Source: Gammaproteobacteria bacterium | Lineage (GTDB): Bacteria > Pseudomonadota > Gammaproteobacteria > Pseudomonadales > Pseudomonadaceae | Reading direction: 5' to 3' | Length of the DNA: 39,186 bases | Assembly: GCA_018827205.1 (NCBI GenBank) | Contig: JAHJXZ010000114.1 | Location: 1-39,186, forward strand | Shown: positions 16,481 through 25,446 of the stretch, piece after piece | Position numbering within the stretch: the stretch's first letter is position 1 | Layout of the letters: the number at the start of each line of letters is the position of its first letter | Notes under the pieces: generated by a model | Databases searched by the model: none | Told to the model about the DNA's origin: nothing | The model's input: the letters and a program-made list of their open reading frames with translations, nothing else | Program-made: the position numbers and the translations under genes

Positions 16481-16594
16481 ATGTACTGCCCAGCATCATT
16501 TGCGCGCTCGCCGCGTCCGGCATCAACCGCCCATCTCTTGTGCGCTCGGCTCAGGTCGCGCGTGAGCTTCTGCTCCTTTTCGCCATTGCGTTAG
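16481..16594 (+). CDS. Possible 37-residue leader ORF in the TRAP operon 5' leader
   Basis: ATG at 16481 follows a good ribosome site (AAGAGGTGAATCCC) and opens a 37-codon frame ending at TAG 16592-16594. The peptide is rich in Arg, Ser, Pro and Cys, has no recognised family and no run of a single amino acid. It sits between the sigma-54 promoter and the receptor gene, and a GC-rich hairpin (16601-16631) follows its stop. It may be a translated leader peptide controlling the operon, or a chance ORF. Coding status unproven. Confidence 0.35.
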   Translation: MYCPASFARSPRPASTAHLLCARLRSRVSFCSFSPLR

Positions 16595-16600
16595 TCCCGG

Positions 16601-16631
16601 CGCTGCATCGCCGCCTGGGTGGCGCGCAGCG
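16601..16631 (+). promoter_or_regulatory. Leader hairpin upstream of the TAXI receptor gene
   Basis: CGCTGC (16601-16606) pairs with GCAGCG (16626-16631) around an inner GCC/GGC stem. It begins seven bases after the stop of the small leader ORF. No T-run follows, so it is not an obvious terminator. Confidence 0.4.
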
Positions 16632-16682
16632 TCTACAGTGAAAACCTCTGCATAAAGCCATAACAACGACGGAGTTTCTTCC

Positions 16683-17636
16683 ATGCGAATGACCAAACGA
16701 TTCAGCCTATTTGCTGCTGCCGCAGCCTTTACCGCCAGCACTGCAGCATTGGCAGCACCGACCTTTATCAACATCCTCACCGGCGGCACCAGTGGTGTGT
16801 ACTACCCAATCGGTGTCGGTTTGTCGCAGCTGTACAGCAACGGTATTGAAGGTTCGAAGACCTCGGTACAGGCGACCAAAGCCTCGGTGGAAAACCTCAA
16901 CCTGCTGCAAGCCGGTCGTGGTGAGCTGGCGCTGGCGCTGGGCGATTCCGTGGCTGATGCCTGGAATGGTGTGGAAGAAGCCGGCTTCAAGGCGCCGCTG
17001 AGCAAACTGCGTGCAATTGCTGGTACTTACCCGAACTACATCCAGATCGTTGCCAGTAAGGAGTCCGGGATCAAGACCCTGGCGGACCTCAAAGGCAAGA
17101 CCATCTCCGTAGGTGCGCCGAAGTCCGGCACCGAGCTCAACGCTCGCGCCATCTTCAAGGCCGCAGGCCTGAGCTATGAAGACATGGCCAAGGTCGAGTT
17201 CCTGCCGTACGCCGAGTCGGTCGAGCTGATCAAGAACCGCCAGCTGGATGCCACTCTGCAATCTTCGGGTCTGGGCATGGCGGCGATTCGTGACCTGGCA
17301 GCCACCCTGCCAATCACCTTCGTCTCGGTTCCGGCTGAGGTTACTGCCAAGATCGGCAACGCGGCTTACCAGCCAGCGTCGATCCCTGCCGGTACGTATG
17401 ACGGTCAGGATGCTGATGTGCCGACTGTGGCCATCACCAATATCCTGGTTAGCCATGACGGTGTGTCTGAAGAAGTTGCCTATCAGATGACCAAACTGAT
17501 GTTTGAAAACCTTGAGCGCCTGGGCAATGCCCATTCCGCTGCCAAGGACATCAAGCTGGAAAGTGCTGCGAAGAACCTGCCAATCCCGCTGCATCCAGGT
17601 GCTGAGCGTTATTACAAAGAAGTCGGCGCGCTGTAA
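16683..17636 (+). CDS. TAXI-family TRAP transporter solute-binding receptor
   Basis: 317 residues with a Sec signal (RFSLFAAAAAFTASTAALAA, cleavage near residue 25). The mature start FINILTGGTSGVYYPIGVGLSQ is the TAXI signature. DLKGKTISVGAPKSGTELNA and the C-terminal IPLHPGAERYYKE are also typical. It binds an organic acid or amino-acid type solute in the periplasm for the permease at 17792. ACGGAG precedes the ATG, within ATAACAACGACGG, which partly resembles Hfq/Crc catabolite-repression sites (weak). Sigma-54 and DctB/DctD control is likely. Confidence 0.93.
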   Translation: MRMTKRFSLFAAAAAFTASTAALAAPTFINILTGGTSGVYYPIGVGLSQLYSNGIEGSKTSVQATKASVENLNLLQAGRGELALALGDSVADAWNGVEEAGFKAPLSKLRAIAGTYPNYIQIVASKESGIKTLADLKGKTISVGAPKSGTELNARAIFKAAGLSYEDMAKVEFLPYAESVELIKNRQLDATLQSSGLGMAAIRDLAATLPITFVSVPAEVTAKIGNAAYQPASIPAGTYDGQDADVPTVAITNILVSHDGVSEEVAYQMTKLMFENLERLGNAHSAAKDIKLESAAKNLPIPLHPGAERYYKEVGAL

Positions 17637-17661
17637 GGCTGCTGAAGGCTTGCAGGTGTAG

Positions 17662-17685
17662 GTTGGCGCTGTGCGCAGCGCCAAC
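17662..17685 (+). promoter_or_regulatory. Strong hairpin between receptor and permease genes
   Basis: GTTGGCGCTG (17662-17671) and CAGCGCCAAC (17676-17685) form a perfect 10-bp stem with a 4-base loop and no T-run. Such intercistronic stems commonly leave more mRNA for the binding protein than for the membrane subunit. Confidence 0.65.
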
Positions 17686-17791
17686 TTCTGCAGACACGCG
17701 CTAGAGCTGCGAATAAAACCGGCGTGGCCGTCACGGCAGGTTTTGTTGGCGACTCTTGTGTTATCGACGTTGTAACGAGGGCATCCGCTCC

Positions 17792-19819
17792 ATGAGTGAC
17801 CAAAACCAAGGCCTCGCTGCCAGTCCTAGTGAGTGGCCGAAAGCGCTGTTTTATGTCGCGCTGCTGTTTTCGATTTTCCAGATCACCACCGCTGCCTTTC
17901 ACCCGGTATCCAGCCAGATTCTGCGTGCCGTGCACGTGGGTTTTCTGTTGATGGTGGTGTTTCTCAGTTTTCCGCTGCGGGGCAAAGAGCGTCCCTGGCA
18001 ACCAATGGCCTGGCTGTTGGGTTTGGCGGGCATGGCCACGGCTTTCTACCAGTGGTATTTCGAGGCCGACCTGATCCAGCGTTCCGGTGATTTGACCCAG
18101 AGCGATATGGTGATTGGCCTGCTGTTGATCGTCCTGGTATTCGAGGCCGCGCGCCGCGTCATGGGCATCGCCCTGCCGCTGATTTGCGCACTGTTTCTGG
18201 CGTATGGCCTGTTTGGCCAATACCTGCCGGGCGACCTGATGCACCGTGGTTATGACATCGACCAGATCGTCAACCAACTGTCTTTCGGTACCGAAGGGCT
18301 GTACGGCACGCCGACATATGTCTCGGCGACCTATATCTTCCTGTTCATCCTGTTTGGCGCGTTTCTCGAACAGGCCGGGATGATCAAGTTGTTCACCGAT
18401 TTCGCCATGGGCCTGTTCGGTCACAAGCTTGGCGGCCCGGCCAAGGTTTCCGTGGTGTCGTCGGCACTGATGGGCACCATCACCGGCTCCGGTGTGGCCA
18501 ACGTGGTCACCACTGGCCAGTTCACCATCCCTTTGATGAAGCGCTTTGGCTACAAGTCGGCGTTTGCTGGTGGCGTTGAGGCGACGTCCTCGATGGGCAG
18601 CCAGATCATGCCGCCTATCATGGGCGCGGTGGCGTTCATCATGGCCGAGACCATCAACGTACCGTTTTTTGAAGTGGCCAAAGCGGCACTGATTCCGGCG
18701 CTGCTGTATTTCGGCTCGGTGTTCTGGATGGTGCATCTGGAAGCCAAGCGCGCCAACCTGCGCGGGCTGCCGAAGGACCAGTGTCCGAACCCCTGGGCGG
18801 CGATCAAGCAGCGCTGGTACCTGCTGATTCCGCTGCTGATTCTGATCTACCTGCTGTTCTCCGGGCGCACGCCGCTGTTCTCCGGCATGGTTGGTCTGGC
18901 CCTGACGGCCATTGTGATTCTCGGCTCGGCAATCATCCTGCGGGTGTCGTCCAAGGTCATGCGCTTTGCCTTCTGGATCGCCCTGGGCGTGCTCTGCGCC
19001 GGGTTCTTCCAGCTGGGTATCGCGGTGGTGTTTGCCGTGGTGGCGCTGTTGGTGGCGATCTGCTGGTTTATCAAGGGCGGCCGCGACACGCTGGTCATCT
19101 GCCTGCACGCCCTGGTAGAAGGCGCACGCCATGCGGTACCGGTGGGCATTGCCTGCGCCCTGGTCGGGGTAATCATTGGCGTGGTCTCGCTGACGGGCGT
19201 GGCGTCGACCTTTGCCGGTTACATTCTGGCCATCGGCCAGGACAACCTGTTCCTCTCGCTGATCCTCACCATGCTTACGTGTCTGGTTTTGGGCATGGGT
19301 ATTCCGACCATTCCCAACTACATCATCACCAGCTCGATTGCTGCGCCAGCGCTGCTGGAGTTGGGTGTGCCGCTGATCGTGTCACACATGTTCGTGTTCT
19401 ATTTCGGCATCATGGCCGACCTCACCCCGCCGGTGGCGCTGGCCTGTTTTGCCGCGGCGCCTATCGCCAAGGAGAGCGGACTAAAGATCAGCCTGTGGGC
19501 CATTCGCATTGCTGTGGCCGGGTTTATCGTGCCGTTTATGGCGGTGTACGAGCCTGCGTTGATGCTGCAGGGCGATAGCCTGTTGGCGACGCTTTATGTG
19601 GTGTTCAAGGCCGCACTGGCCATCGGCATCTGGGGCGCGATCTTTACCGGCTACCTGCAGATCAAAATGCCGTGGTGGGAGCGTGCACTGGGCTTTGCCG
19701 CCGGTGCCAGCCTGATTCTGGCGACGCCCATGAGTGATGAGATCGGCTTTGCTCTGGCCGCCGTGTTTATTGCCCAGCACCTGTGGCGTGCACGTAATGC
19801 GCAGGTGGCCACTGCATGA
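17792..19819 (+). CDS. TRAP transporter fused DctQ-DctM permease (TAXI type)
   Basis: 675 residues from the ATG at 17792. An upstream in-frame ATG at 17756 lacks hydrophobic or conserved sequence. The N-terminal DctQ-like helices (ALFYVALLFSIFQI onwards) are followed by the large DctM-type domain. Conserved stretches are LSFGTEGLYGTPTYVSATYIF, MGTITGSGVANVVTTGQFT, GGVEATSSMGSQIMPP, GMGIPTIPNYIITSSIAAPAL and MADLTPPVALACFAAAPIAKE. It transports the TAXI ligand inward with a sodium or proton gradient. The stop overlaps the DUF1850 gene start (ATGA). Confidence 0.94.
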   Translation: MSDQNQGLAASPSEWPKALFYVALLFSIFQITTAAFHPVSSQILRAVHVGFLLMVVFLSFPLRGKERPWQPMAWLLGLAGMATAFYQWYFEADLIQRSGDLTQSDMVIGLLLIVLVFEAARRVMGIALPLICALFLAYGLFGQYLPGDLMHRGYDIDQIVNQLSFGTEGLYGTPTYVSATYIFLFILFGAFLEQAGMIKLFTDFAMGLFGHKLGGPAKVSVVSSALMGTITGSGVANVVTTGQFTIPLMKRFGYKSAFAGGVEATSSMGSQIMPPIMGAVAFIMAETINVPFFEVAKAALIPALLYFGSVFWMVHLEAKRANLRGLPKDQCPNPWAAIKQRWYLLIPLLILIYLLFSGRTPLFSGMVGLALTAIVILGSAIILRVSSKVMRFAFWIALGVLCAGFFQLGIAVVFAVVALLVAICWFIKGGRDTLVICLHALVEGARHAVPVGIACALVGVIIGVVSLTGVASTFAGYILAIGQDNLFLSLILTMLTCLVLGMGIPTIPNYIITSSIAAPALLELGVPLIVSHMFVFYFGIMADLTPPVALACFAAAPIAKESGLKISLWAIRIAVAGFIVPFMAVYEPALMLQGDSLLATLYVVFKAALAIGIWGAIFTGYLQIKMPWWERALGFAAGASLILATPMSDEIGFALAAVFIAQHLWRARNAQVATA

Positions 19820-20238
19820 TTGGTTTGTGCCTTGGCTTGGCGGGCGCGGTTTGGGCAGAAGTGCCCACGCCCAGCTTTACCCTGGCCTGGACACACACCA
19901 TCGAGAAGATTCGTTGGGAAGAGGATTACCGCGTAATGCCTGAGGGTTTGTTGCTCGGCGAGGCGCGGGTCAAGGGTTCCGGGGCCGGTATGGAGATTCC
20001 AGGCGGCGCCGAACTGCGCGAGGGCAGCTGGCATTACCAGCGTCAGCTACCACCCTTGCAACCACTGCGTTTGGGGCGAACCCCCGAGGCAGGGGATTAT
20101 CAACTGTGTTTCAACCAGCGTTGCCACTCGATGAGTGAATGGCTCGGCCCGCCACAAGCGACCCAGCCGGCGTTGGAACTCTGGAGCTGTGAGCAAAGCT
20201 CCCCAGCCGCCTCGGCGGCAGGCCAGGACGACGGCTAA
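19816..20238 (+). CDS. DUF1850 protein associated with TAXI-TRAP transporter
   Basis: 140 residues, coupled to the permease by a 4-base overlap. Signal-peptide-like start MIGLCLGLAGAVWAE, then FTLAWTHTIEKIRWEEDYRV, the family core of DUF1850, which usually travels with TAXI-type fused permeases. Two cysteines (LCFNQRC) near residue 98 may form a disulfide in the periplasm. Its molecular role is unknown. A terminator follows. Confidence 0.85.
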   Translation: MIGLCLGLAGAVWAEVPTPSFTLAWTHTIEKIRWEEDYRVMPEGLLLGEARVKGSGAGMEIPGGAELREGSWHYQRQLPPLQPLRLGRTPEAGDYQLCFNQRCHSMSEWLGPPQATQPALELWSCEQSSPAASAAGQDDG

Positions 20239-20284
20239 CCCCGCGTCCGCTCCCGGGCCACAAGCCCTGGTTGTTGTAGAGGAG

Positions 20285-20317
20285 AACCCCCATTTGGCCC
20301 AGCCGGTGGGGGTTTTG
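20285..20317 (+). terminator. Rho-independent terminator of the TRAP operon
   Basis: AACCCCC (20285-20291) pairs with GGGGGTT across a GGCC/GCCGG-containing loop, followed by TTTTG. It ends the receptor-permease-DUF1850 unit. Confidence 0.8.
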
Positions 20318-20369
20318 TTCGTTTGCAGTAACGGTTAGCTTCAGCAAATTGACTGACAAGCAGGATGTT

Positions 20370-20870
20370 ATGAGCACCATCACCTATTACCTGGACATGC
20401 AGCACCCTGAGCAGATCCGCGCCAAGCCGTTGCCGGCCGACCTGAGCGTGCTGGAATGCCAGCTCAAGCAGTTTCAGCTCAACCGCTTTCTCTACCAACT
20501 GGTTGGCGAGCCCTGGCAGTGGACCGACAAACTCAGCTGGACGGACGCGCAGTGGCGCGAGCTGATCGAGCAGCCCAATCACCGCACCTGGGTGGCTTAT
20601 CACCAGGGCGCCATCGCCGGCTATTACGAGCTGCTGCGCGATGTCGACGGCGTGGTGGAGATTCTCTACTTCGGCCTGGCCGAGGCCTTCTTCGGTCAGG
20701 GCTTTGGCGGCCCGCTGCTGACCCATGCGCTGCAGTCCGCCTGGGCCTGGCCAGGTACCACCAAGGTCTGGGTGCATACCTGCAGCCTCGACCACCCCAG
20801 CGCGCTGGCCAACTATCAGGCTCGCGGCCTGCGCATCTATCGTGAAGAGGTCGAGGCGGACGCTTCATAA
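20370..20870 (+). CDS. GNAT-family N-acetyltransferase
   Basis: 166 residues from the ATG at 20370, which has CAGGATG before it. An in-frame TTG upstream is less likely. The acetyl-CoA binding region reads VEILYFGLAEAFFGQGFGGPLLTHAL (motif A) with VWVHTCSLDHPSALANYQARGL further on, a clear GNAT fold. Substrate is unknown. It is a monocistronic-looking gene between the TRAP terminator and a DUF3617 gene. Confidence 0.87.
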   Translation: MSTITYYLDMQHPEQIRAKPLPADLSVLECQLKQFQLNRFLYQLVGEPWQWTDKLSWTDAQWRELIEQPNHRTWVAYHQGAIAGYYELLRDVDGVVEILYFGLAEAFFGQGFGGPLLTHALQSAWAWPGTTKVWVHTCSLDHPSALANYQARGLRIYREEVEADAS

Positions 20871-20916
20871 CAGGGTCTACGCTTGCAGGGTCGTTTACTT
20901 ACTTCAGGAGCCGATC

Positions 20917-21429
20917 ATGCGCCGCGCCCTTAGCAAACCTTTGTTACTCAGCCTCTGCTTGCTGCCTGCCCTGGCCAGCGCGGTGGACATTCAGCCCGGC
21001 CTCTGGGAGATCAGCTCGAACAATATGCAGGTCGGTGGCCAGGCGGTGCCGGGGATGGAGGTGATGCTTGAGCAGATGAAAAATCTGCCGCCCGAGCAGC
21101 GCCAGATGATGGAGCAGATGATGGCCCAGCAGGGTGTGCAACTGGGTGACAAGGGCGTGCGCATCTGCATGAGCGAAGCGCAGATCAAGGCCCAGCAGAT
21201 CCCCATGCAAGACCCTGATTCCGGCTGCAGCAATGAAGTGACTGAGCGCAGCGCCGAGTTGTGGAAGTTCCGCTTCAACTGCCCCAACGGCCAGGGCGAA
21301 GGCGAGACGCGCTTTGTCAGCGACAAAGAGTTCACCTCAACGGTCAACGGCACCTTCGACGGCCAGAGCAGCAGCATGCAAAGCCATGCGCGCTGGGTGG
21401 CGGCCGATTGCGGAAGCTTGCAGCCTTAG
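20917..21429 (+). CDS. DUF3617 periplasmic protein
   Basis: 170 residues from an ATG with TTCAGGAG upstream. A signal peptide (LLLSLCLLPALASA) precedes VDIQPGLWEISS, the characteristic start of DUF3617 proteins. The middle is Met/Gln-rich (a helical MLEQMKNLPPEQRQMMEQMM stretch). Conserved cysteines occur at VRICMSEAQ, SGCSN, FNCPNG and ADCGS. Function is unknown. The stop lies four bases inside the end of the convergent membrane-protein gene. Confidence 0.85.
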   Translation: MRRALSKPLLLSLCLLPALASAVDIQPGLWEISSNNMQVGGQAVPGMEVMLEQMKNLPPEQRQMMEQMMAQQGVQLGDKGVRICMSEAQIKAQQIPMQDPDSGCSNEVTERSAELWKFRFNCPNGQGEGETRFVSDKEFTSTVNGTFDGQSSSMQSHARWVAADCGSLQP

Positions 21430-22205
21430 AGTTTGCGCAAAATCTGCTGTGCTTTGTTGGGCGGCAAGAGTCCGTGCACGACCGCCTGAGCCGCAATGCT
21501 GGCACCGACCGCTATGGCGCAGGCGCTCCAAAACTCTACTCGCGTCCAGAGAACGGCTAATGCGAGAAAGAAGGTGGCCAGCGAATAAAGGCCCTTAACC
21601 ATGCCGCGATACATATGTGCGACATGGTGCGGCCCCAGTGCCCTGTGTGTGAAGACGGCGAGCACAAGTCCAATGATGGGGAAAACTGCCAGCAACCCAC
21701 TCCAGACTTCCCCCAGACTGGCTGCGGCAGTGGTAACTGCGAGCGTCAGCATGGCTCCGGTGATCATCCGGTAGGGCAGGTCGGCGAGGCCACCTCCTAC
21801 AGTGGAAATCGACTCGCTCGGCGGAAGCACATGCGGTGCTAGCACAAGGGCGAGCCCCGCAACGGCCAGCGCTACTGCAGGTGATGTGGGTAAAGCCGCA
21901 AGACCGACGGCCACGACAAACCAAGCGCCGGTAGCGCAGGCCAGTGCCGCTGGCCACGACCATCGAATACTTGCCCAGCAGTACGTGACCCCGAAAACCA
22001 ACAAGGCTGCGATAGCAGAGATTGCCGCAGTAGCCGTGAGTACACCGAACTGAGTGCCTTGCTCAATGGCTACGAAGACCACTATCGGGCCTGCGACGAT
22101 GGGAAATCCGCCCAGCAGACCGGCAACGCCGGAACCCCAATGGCGTCCCACCAGCGTCAGGGCAGCAATGAATAACGGTACAATCGTGAGCTTCAGAAGT
22201 AGCAC
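21426..22205 (-). CDS. Multi-pass inner-membrane protein of unknown function
   Basis: 259 residues, very hydrophobic, about eight membrane segments. It appears internally duplicated: VAGLLGGFPIVAGPIVVFVAIEQG in the first half is echoed by WSGLLAVFPIIGLVLAVFTHRALG in the second. The start is a GTG (22205) with GGAAA nearby. It overlaps the end of the convergent DUF3617 gene. No enzymatic motif is seen. I do not recognise a characterised relative. Confidence 0.7.
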   Translation of the reverse strand: MLLLKLTIVPLFIAALTLVGRHWGSGVAGLLGGFPIVAGPIVVFVAIEQGTQFGVLTATAAISAIAALLVFGVTYCWASIRWSWPAALACATGAWFVVAVGLAALPTSPAVALAVAGLALVLAPHVLPPSESISTVGGGLADLPYRMITGAMLTLAVTTAAASLGEVWSGLLAVFPIIGLVLAVFTHRALGPHHVAHMYRGMVKGLYSLATFFLALAVLWTRVEFWSACAIAVGASIAAQAVVHGLLPPNKAQQILRKL

Positions 22206-22251
22206 TTAGTTTCCTACGTCCAACAGGTTCTTGGGGGATGTCGAGGTTGAG

Positions 22252-22998
22252 TCACTGCCCGTTAAGCGGATCGCTGATACCGTGACGGTCCTTTAGCGAT
22301 TGCACCAACTCGGCCTGGCTGGTGAGGAAGGCGTCGAACTGGGCGATCACCTCGGGGTGCTTGATGCTCGAGAGGAAGTAGTGGTCATCCTGATAGGGCA
22401 GTTTGGGGTCGAACACGAGGCCGCTTCCCGCATTGTTATACAGCTGATGACGCACCACTTGCGGGTTGAGGTAAACGCCGTCGACGCGGTCGCTCATGGC
22501 CATCGCCAGTAGCGAGTCGATCTGGTTGGCCTGGATCAGCATAATCTTGCCGGCATTGATCTCGCCCAGATACGGCCAGGGGGTAAAGCCGCGCTGCGTA
22601 CCGAGGCGCAGCAGTCGCTCTTTGCCCTGGCCGAGAAAGCGCGGTTTGACCAGCACACCATCGATGGCAGGTGCCGCCGCCTGGCTGTAATGCAGCGCAT
22701 AGCCTTGCTTCTGGTCGGCGTTCCAACGCGGGTTGTCCGGGTATTTGAAATCCACCCGGTCATTGAGAAGGTCGCTAAGCAGGCGGCGCACTGGCAGCGG
22801 CTGGTAAATAAATACATGGCCCTGGTGCGCGGCAAAGGCGTCGAGCAGGTCGCGGCCATAACCCAGGTATTCGCCATCCTGCACGTTGGAGTAAGGCAAG
22901 TAGGGCTGCAGCTCGACCCCGACCTTAAAAGTCTCGGCCTGTGCAGGCGACAACAGCTGGAGTGACAGGCATGTCAGCAAAGGCAGCAGAAGTCTCAT
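22252..22998 (-). CDS. PBPb-like periplasmic solute-binding protein
   Basis: About 248 residues. I chose the ATG at 22998 because GAGA is spaced correctly, with ATG at 23007 as an alternative. A signal peptide (LLLPLLTCLSLQLLSPAQA) precedes FKVGVELQPYLPYSN, typical of bacterial extracellular solute-binding family 3 proteins. No permease or ATPase lies nearby, so it may be an orphan sensor or binding protein. Ligand unknown. Divergent from the BCCT gene. Confidence 0.8.
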   Translation of the reverse strand: MRLLLPLLTCLSLQLLSPAQAETFKVGVELQPYLPYSNVQDGEYLGYGRDLLDAFAAHQGHVFIYQPLPVRRLLSDLLNDRVDFKYPDNPRWNADQKQGYALHYSQAAAPAIDGVLVKPRFLGQGKERLLRLGTQRGFTPWPYLGEINAGKIMLIQANQIDSLLAMAMSDRVDGVYLNPQVVRHQLYNNAGSGLVFDPKLPYQDDHYFLSSIKHPEVIAQFDAFLTSQAELVQSLKDRHGISDPLNGQ

Positions 22999-23085
22999 CG
23001 ACGGCATCTCGCACGATAACTGTATGGTCTAGGCCAACCATAGCCAATTGCCCGCCGACACGGGAGCTTTAACGCGGATTAAATC

Positions 23086-23114
23086 TGACCGGCTGCGCAA
23101 AAAAATGCCGGTCA
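23086..23114. promoter_or_regulatory. Inverted repeat between solute-binding and BCCT genes
   Basis: TGACCGGC (23086-23093) and GCCGGTCA (23107-23114) are perfect 8-base arms separated by 13 bases containing an A7 run. In a 273-base divergent intergenic region this could be an operator. No regulator gene is adjacent. The rest of the gap shows no gene. Confidence 0.4.
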
Positions 23115-23271
23115 AATGGCTGTAATGGCCGCCAATGCTGGCTTTGCGCCTGCACGCAAGGGCTATGGCTGTTACCCTGTACCCCGCAGCTGCCGGTTTG
23201 GCGGCTGTACGAGTAGGGCAATCCCGTCCTCGTGCGCGTAATGCGTGCCACACGCCAAAGGAGCATTCCAT

Positions 23272-24939
23272 ATGGAAAAAGACCCTTCGTCTGACACGAC
23301 CCCGCAACCAGAAGCGGCAATTCTGGACGGCATCCCCGCCCCTTCGGGCGAGGCAAATCTGATCGATACCGACTACGTCATCGGTCAGGACAACATCAAA
23401 GGGCAGTTCTCGTTCGCCCTCGACATTCACGGCAAAGTCTTCACCATCTCGGCGCTTACTATCGTGCTGTTTGTGGTACTGACCCTGGCCTTACAAAACC
23501 AGGTCGAGCCGCTGTTCAGCGCTATGCGTGGCTGGCTTACCAGTAACCTGGCTTGGTTCTTCCTCGGCTCCGCCAATATCTTCGTTCTGCTCTGCCTCGG
23601 CCTGATCGTCTCGCCGCTGGGCAAGGTGCGCCTCGGCGGCAAGGACGCTACCGCGGACTACAGCTACGCCGGCTGGTTCTCCATGCTGTTCGCTGCTGGT
23701 ATGGGTATCGGCCTGATGTTCTACGGCGTGGCCGAGCCGATGTCGCACTTCTCATCCGCCATGGGCGGGGTCAGCGTCGGGGCCGACGGTGTGCGCACCG
23801 ACTGGGCGCCACTGGGCGGTGCTGCCGGTGATGCTGAAGCCGCTGCGCGTTTGGGTATGGCTGCGACCATCTTCCACTGGGGTCTGCACCCCTGGGCGAT
23901 CTACGCCATTGTCGCCCTGGCGCTGGCGCTGTTCTCCTTTAACAAGGGCCTGCCGCTGTCGATCCGCTCGATCTTCTACCCGATTCTCGGTGAGCGCGTA
24001 TGGGGCTGGCCGGGGCATATCATCGACATCCTCGCGGTGTTCGCCACCCTGTTCGGCCTGGCCACCTCCCTCGGCCTGGGCGCGGAACAGGCAGCAGCCG
24101 GCCTGGACAAACTGTTCGGCATCGCCGCTACGGACGCGAGCAAGGTGCTGCTGATTATCGGCATCACCGCCATCGCCCTGGTGTCGGTGCTAGCGGGTTT
24201 AGACAAGGGCGTCAAACGCCTGTCCGAGCTGAACATGGGCCTGGCCATCCTGCTGTTGCTGTTCGTCATCATCGCCGGGCCGACCCTGGCCATCCTCACC
24301 GGCTTCTTCGACAACCTCGGCGCCTACCTGCAGCACCTGCCGGCGCTGTCCAACCCGATTGCCCGTGAAGACGCCAACTTCAGCCAAGGCTGGACGGCCT
24401 TCTACTGGGCCTGGTGGATCAGCTGGTCGCCGTTCGTGGGCATGTTTATCGCCCGCGTCAGCCGTGGCCGCACCGTGCGCGAGTTTTTGATCGCCGTGCT
24501 GTTGGTGCCATCGCTGGTGTCGGTGCTGTGGATGACCGCGTTTGGTGGCACCGGCATCAGTCAGCTGGTCGGTGATGGCTTTACCGGCGTGCAGGACGCG
24601 GCGCTGGAGTTGAAGCTGTTTGCCATGCTGGCGGAACTGCCGTTGGCGGAGATCAGCTCGTTTATCGGCATCCTGCTGGTGATCGTGTTCTTCGTCACCT
24701 CGTCGGACTCCGGCTCGCTGGTGATCGATACCATCACCGCCGGCGGCAAGGTCAACGCGCCTGTGCCGCAGCGGGTGTTCTGGGTGGTGATCGAGGGCAT
24801 CATCGCCATCGCCCTGCTGCTAGGCGGCGGGCTGGTGGCCCTGCAGGCCATGGCGGTATCGACGGGTTTGCCGTTCACCATTGTGTTGTTGGTGGGCTGT
24901 GTGTCGATCGTCAAAGGCTTGATGAGCGAACCGCGCTAA
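23272..24939 (+). CDS. BCCT-family betaine/choline/carnitine transporter
   Basis: 555 residues from the ATG after AAAGGAGCATTCCAT. Twelve membrane segments. Family motifs: GMGIGLMFYGVAEPMSHF near residue 144, and GWTAFYWAWWISWSPFVGMF near residue 373, the aromatic substrate-binding helix. The GMGIG loop resembles sodium-coupled members. It has short termini and lacks the long C-terminal osmosensory tail seen in BetT-like proteins. Exact substrate not assignable. A strong terminator follows. Confidence 0.93.
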   Translation: MEKDPSSDTTPQPEAAILDGIPAPSGEANLIDTDYVIGQDNIKGQFSFALDIHGKVFTISALTIVLFVVLTLALQNQVEPLFSAMRGWLTSNLAWFFLGSANIFVLLCLGLIVSPLGKVRLGGKDATADYSYAGWFSMLFAAGMGIGLMFYGVAEPMSHFSSAMGGVSVGADGVRTDWAPLGGAAGDAEAAARLGMAATIFHWGLHPWAIYAIVALALALFSFNKGLPLSIRSIFYPILGERVWGWPGHIIDILAVFATLFGLATSLGLGAEQAAAGLDKLFGIAATDASKVLLIIGITAIALVSVLAGLDKGVKRLSELNMGLAILLLLFVIIAGPTLAILTGFFDNLGAYLQHLPALSNPIAREDANFSQGWTAFYWAWWISWSPFVGMFIARVSRGRTVREFLIAVLLVPSLVSVLWMTAFGGTGISQLVGDGFTGVQDAALELKLFAMLAELPLAEISSFIGILLVIVFFVTSSDSGSLVIDTITAGGKVNAPVPQRVFWVVIEGIIAIALLLGGGLVALQAMAVSTGLPFTIVLLVGCVSIVKGLMSEPR

Positions 24940-24962
24940 CCATTGCTGTTGAGTCGCACAAG

Positions 24963-24987
24963 AGCGCGCCTTCGGGCGCGCTTTTTT
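24963..24987 (+). terminator. Rho-independent terminator after the BCCT gene
   Basis: AGCGCGCC-TTCG-GGCGCGCT (24963-24982) followed by T5, a textbook UUCG-loop intrinsic terminator. Confidence 0.93.
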
Positions 24988-25015
24988 ATGCGCGGAGTTT
25001 GTGCCGGTTGGCACC

Positions 25016-25330
25016 TGTAGGAGCGGGCTTGCCCGCGATGCTTTGCTTTGCCGTCGGTGTTCGGCATTACGGCGTGTGTGCTGATGGCTTGTGTTGCGCC
25101 CCCTCGGGCGCCTTACTTTTCTTTGCTCCCGGAGCGCCGGCCGGTACAAAGAAAAGTAAGCAAAAGAAACACGCCCCGGCATCCGGCCCTGCCTGCGGCA
25201 GGGTACGTTCACGCCACCATTGCTCCAGGGGCTCGCTGCGAAGGGCCATCCCTGGCCCATCGCAGCTCTCGCGGCATCCATGCCGCTCAACCCCTTCCGC
25301 AATGATTCTGTTCACCCTCCTGACGGGGGA
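25016..25330 (+). repeat. Left copy of a ~310-bp inverted repeat flanking the cassette island
   Basis: Begins with a REP (TGTAGGAGCGGGCTTGCC), then GTTCGGCATTAC, GCTGATGGC, GTGTTGCGCCCCCTCGGG, a CTTTTCTTTG/CAAAGAAAAG hairpin, GCAAAAGAAACACGCCCC, GGCATCCATGCCGCTC and CCTCCTGACGGGG. The same blocks occur in reverse order and complement at 29309-29621. Such composite repeats recur in Pseudomonas genomes. No protein is encoded. It fills most of the 460-base gap between the BCCT terminator and the first island gene. Confidence 0.85.
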
Positions 25331-25446
25331 TTGTGCGCGCGGCTGAAAGTGTGTGGTTTCTGAGCTGGAAGAACTAAAAAGCGAACGGGAAAGGGACGTT
25401 TTTTGTTATTTGCAGAACAAAAGCAAATCCGCCCCTACGGTCTTCT

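Noticed and set aside
17612-19132. 506-residue minus-strand open frame opposite the TAXI receptor and TRAP permease
   Set aside because: His/Gln/Arg-rich composition with no domain. The plus-strand proteins have strong family signatures.
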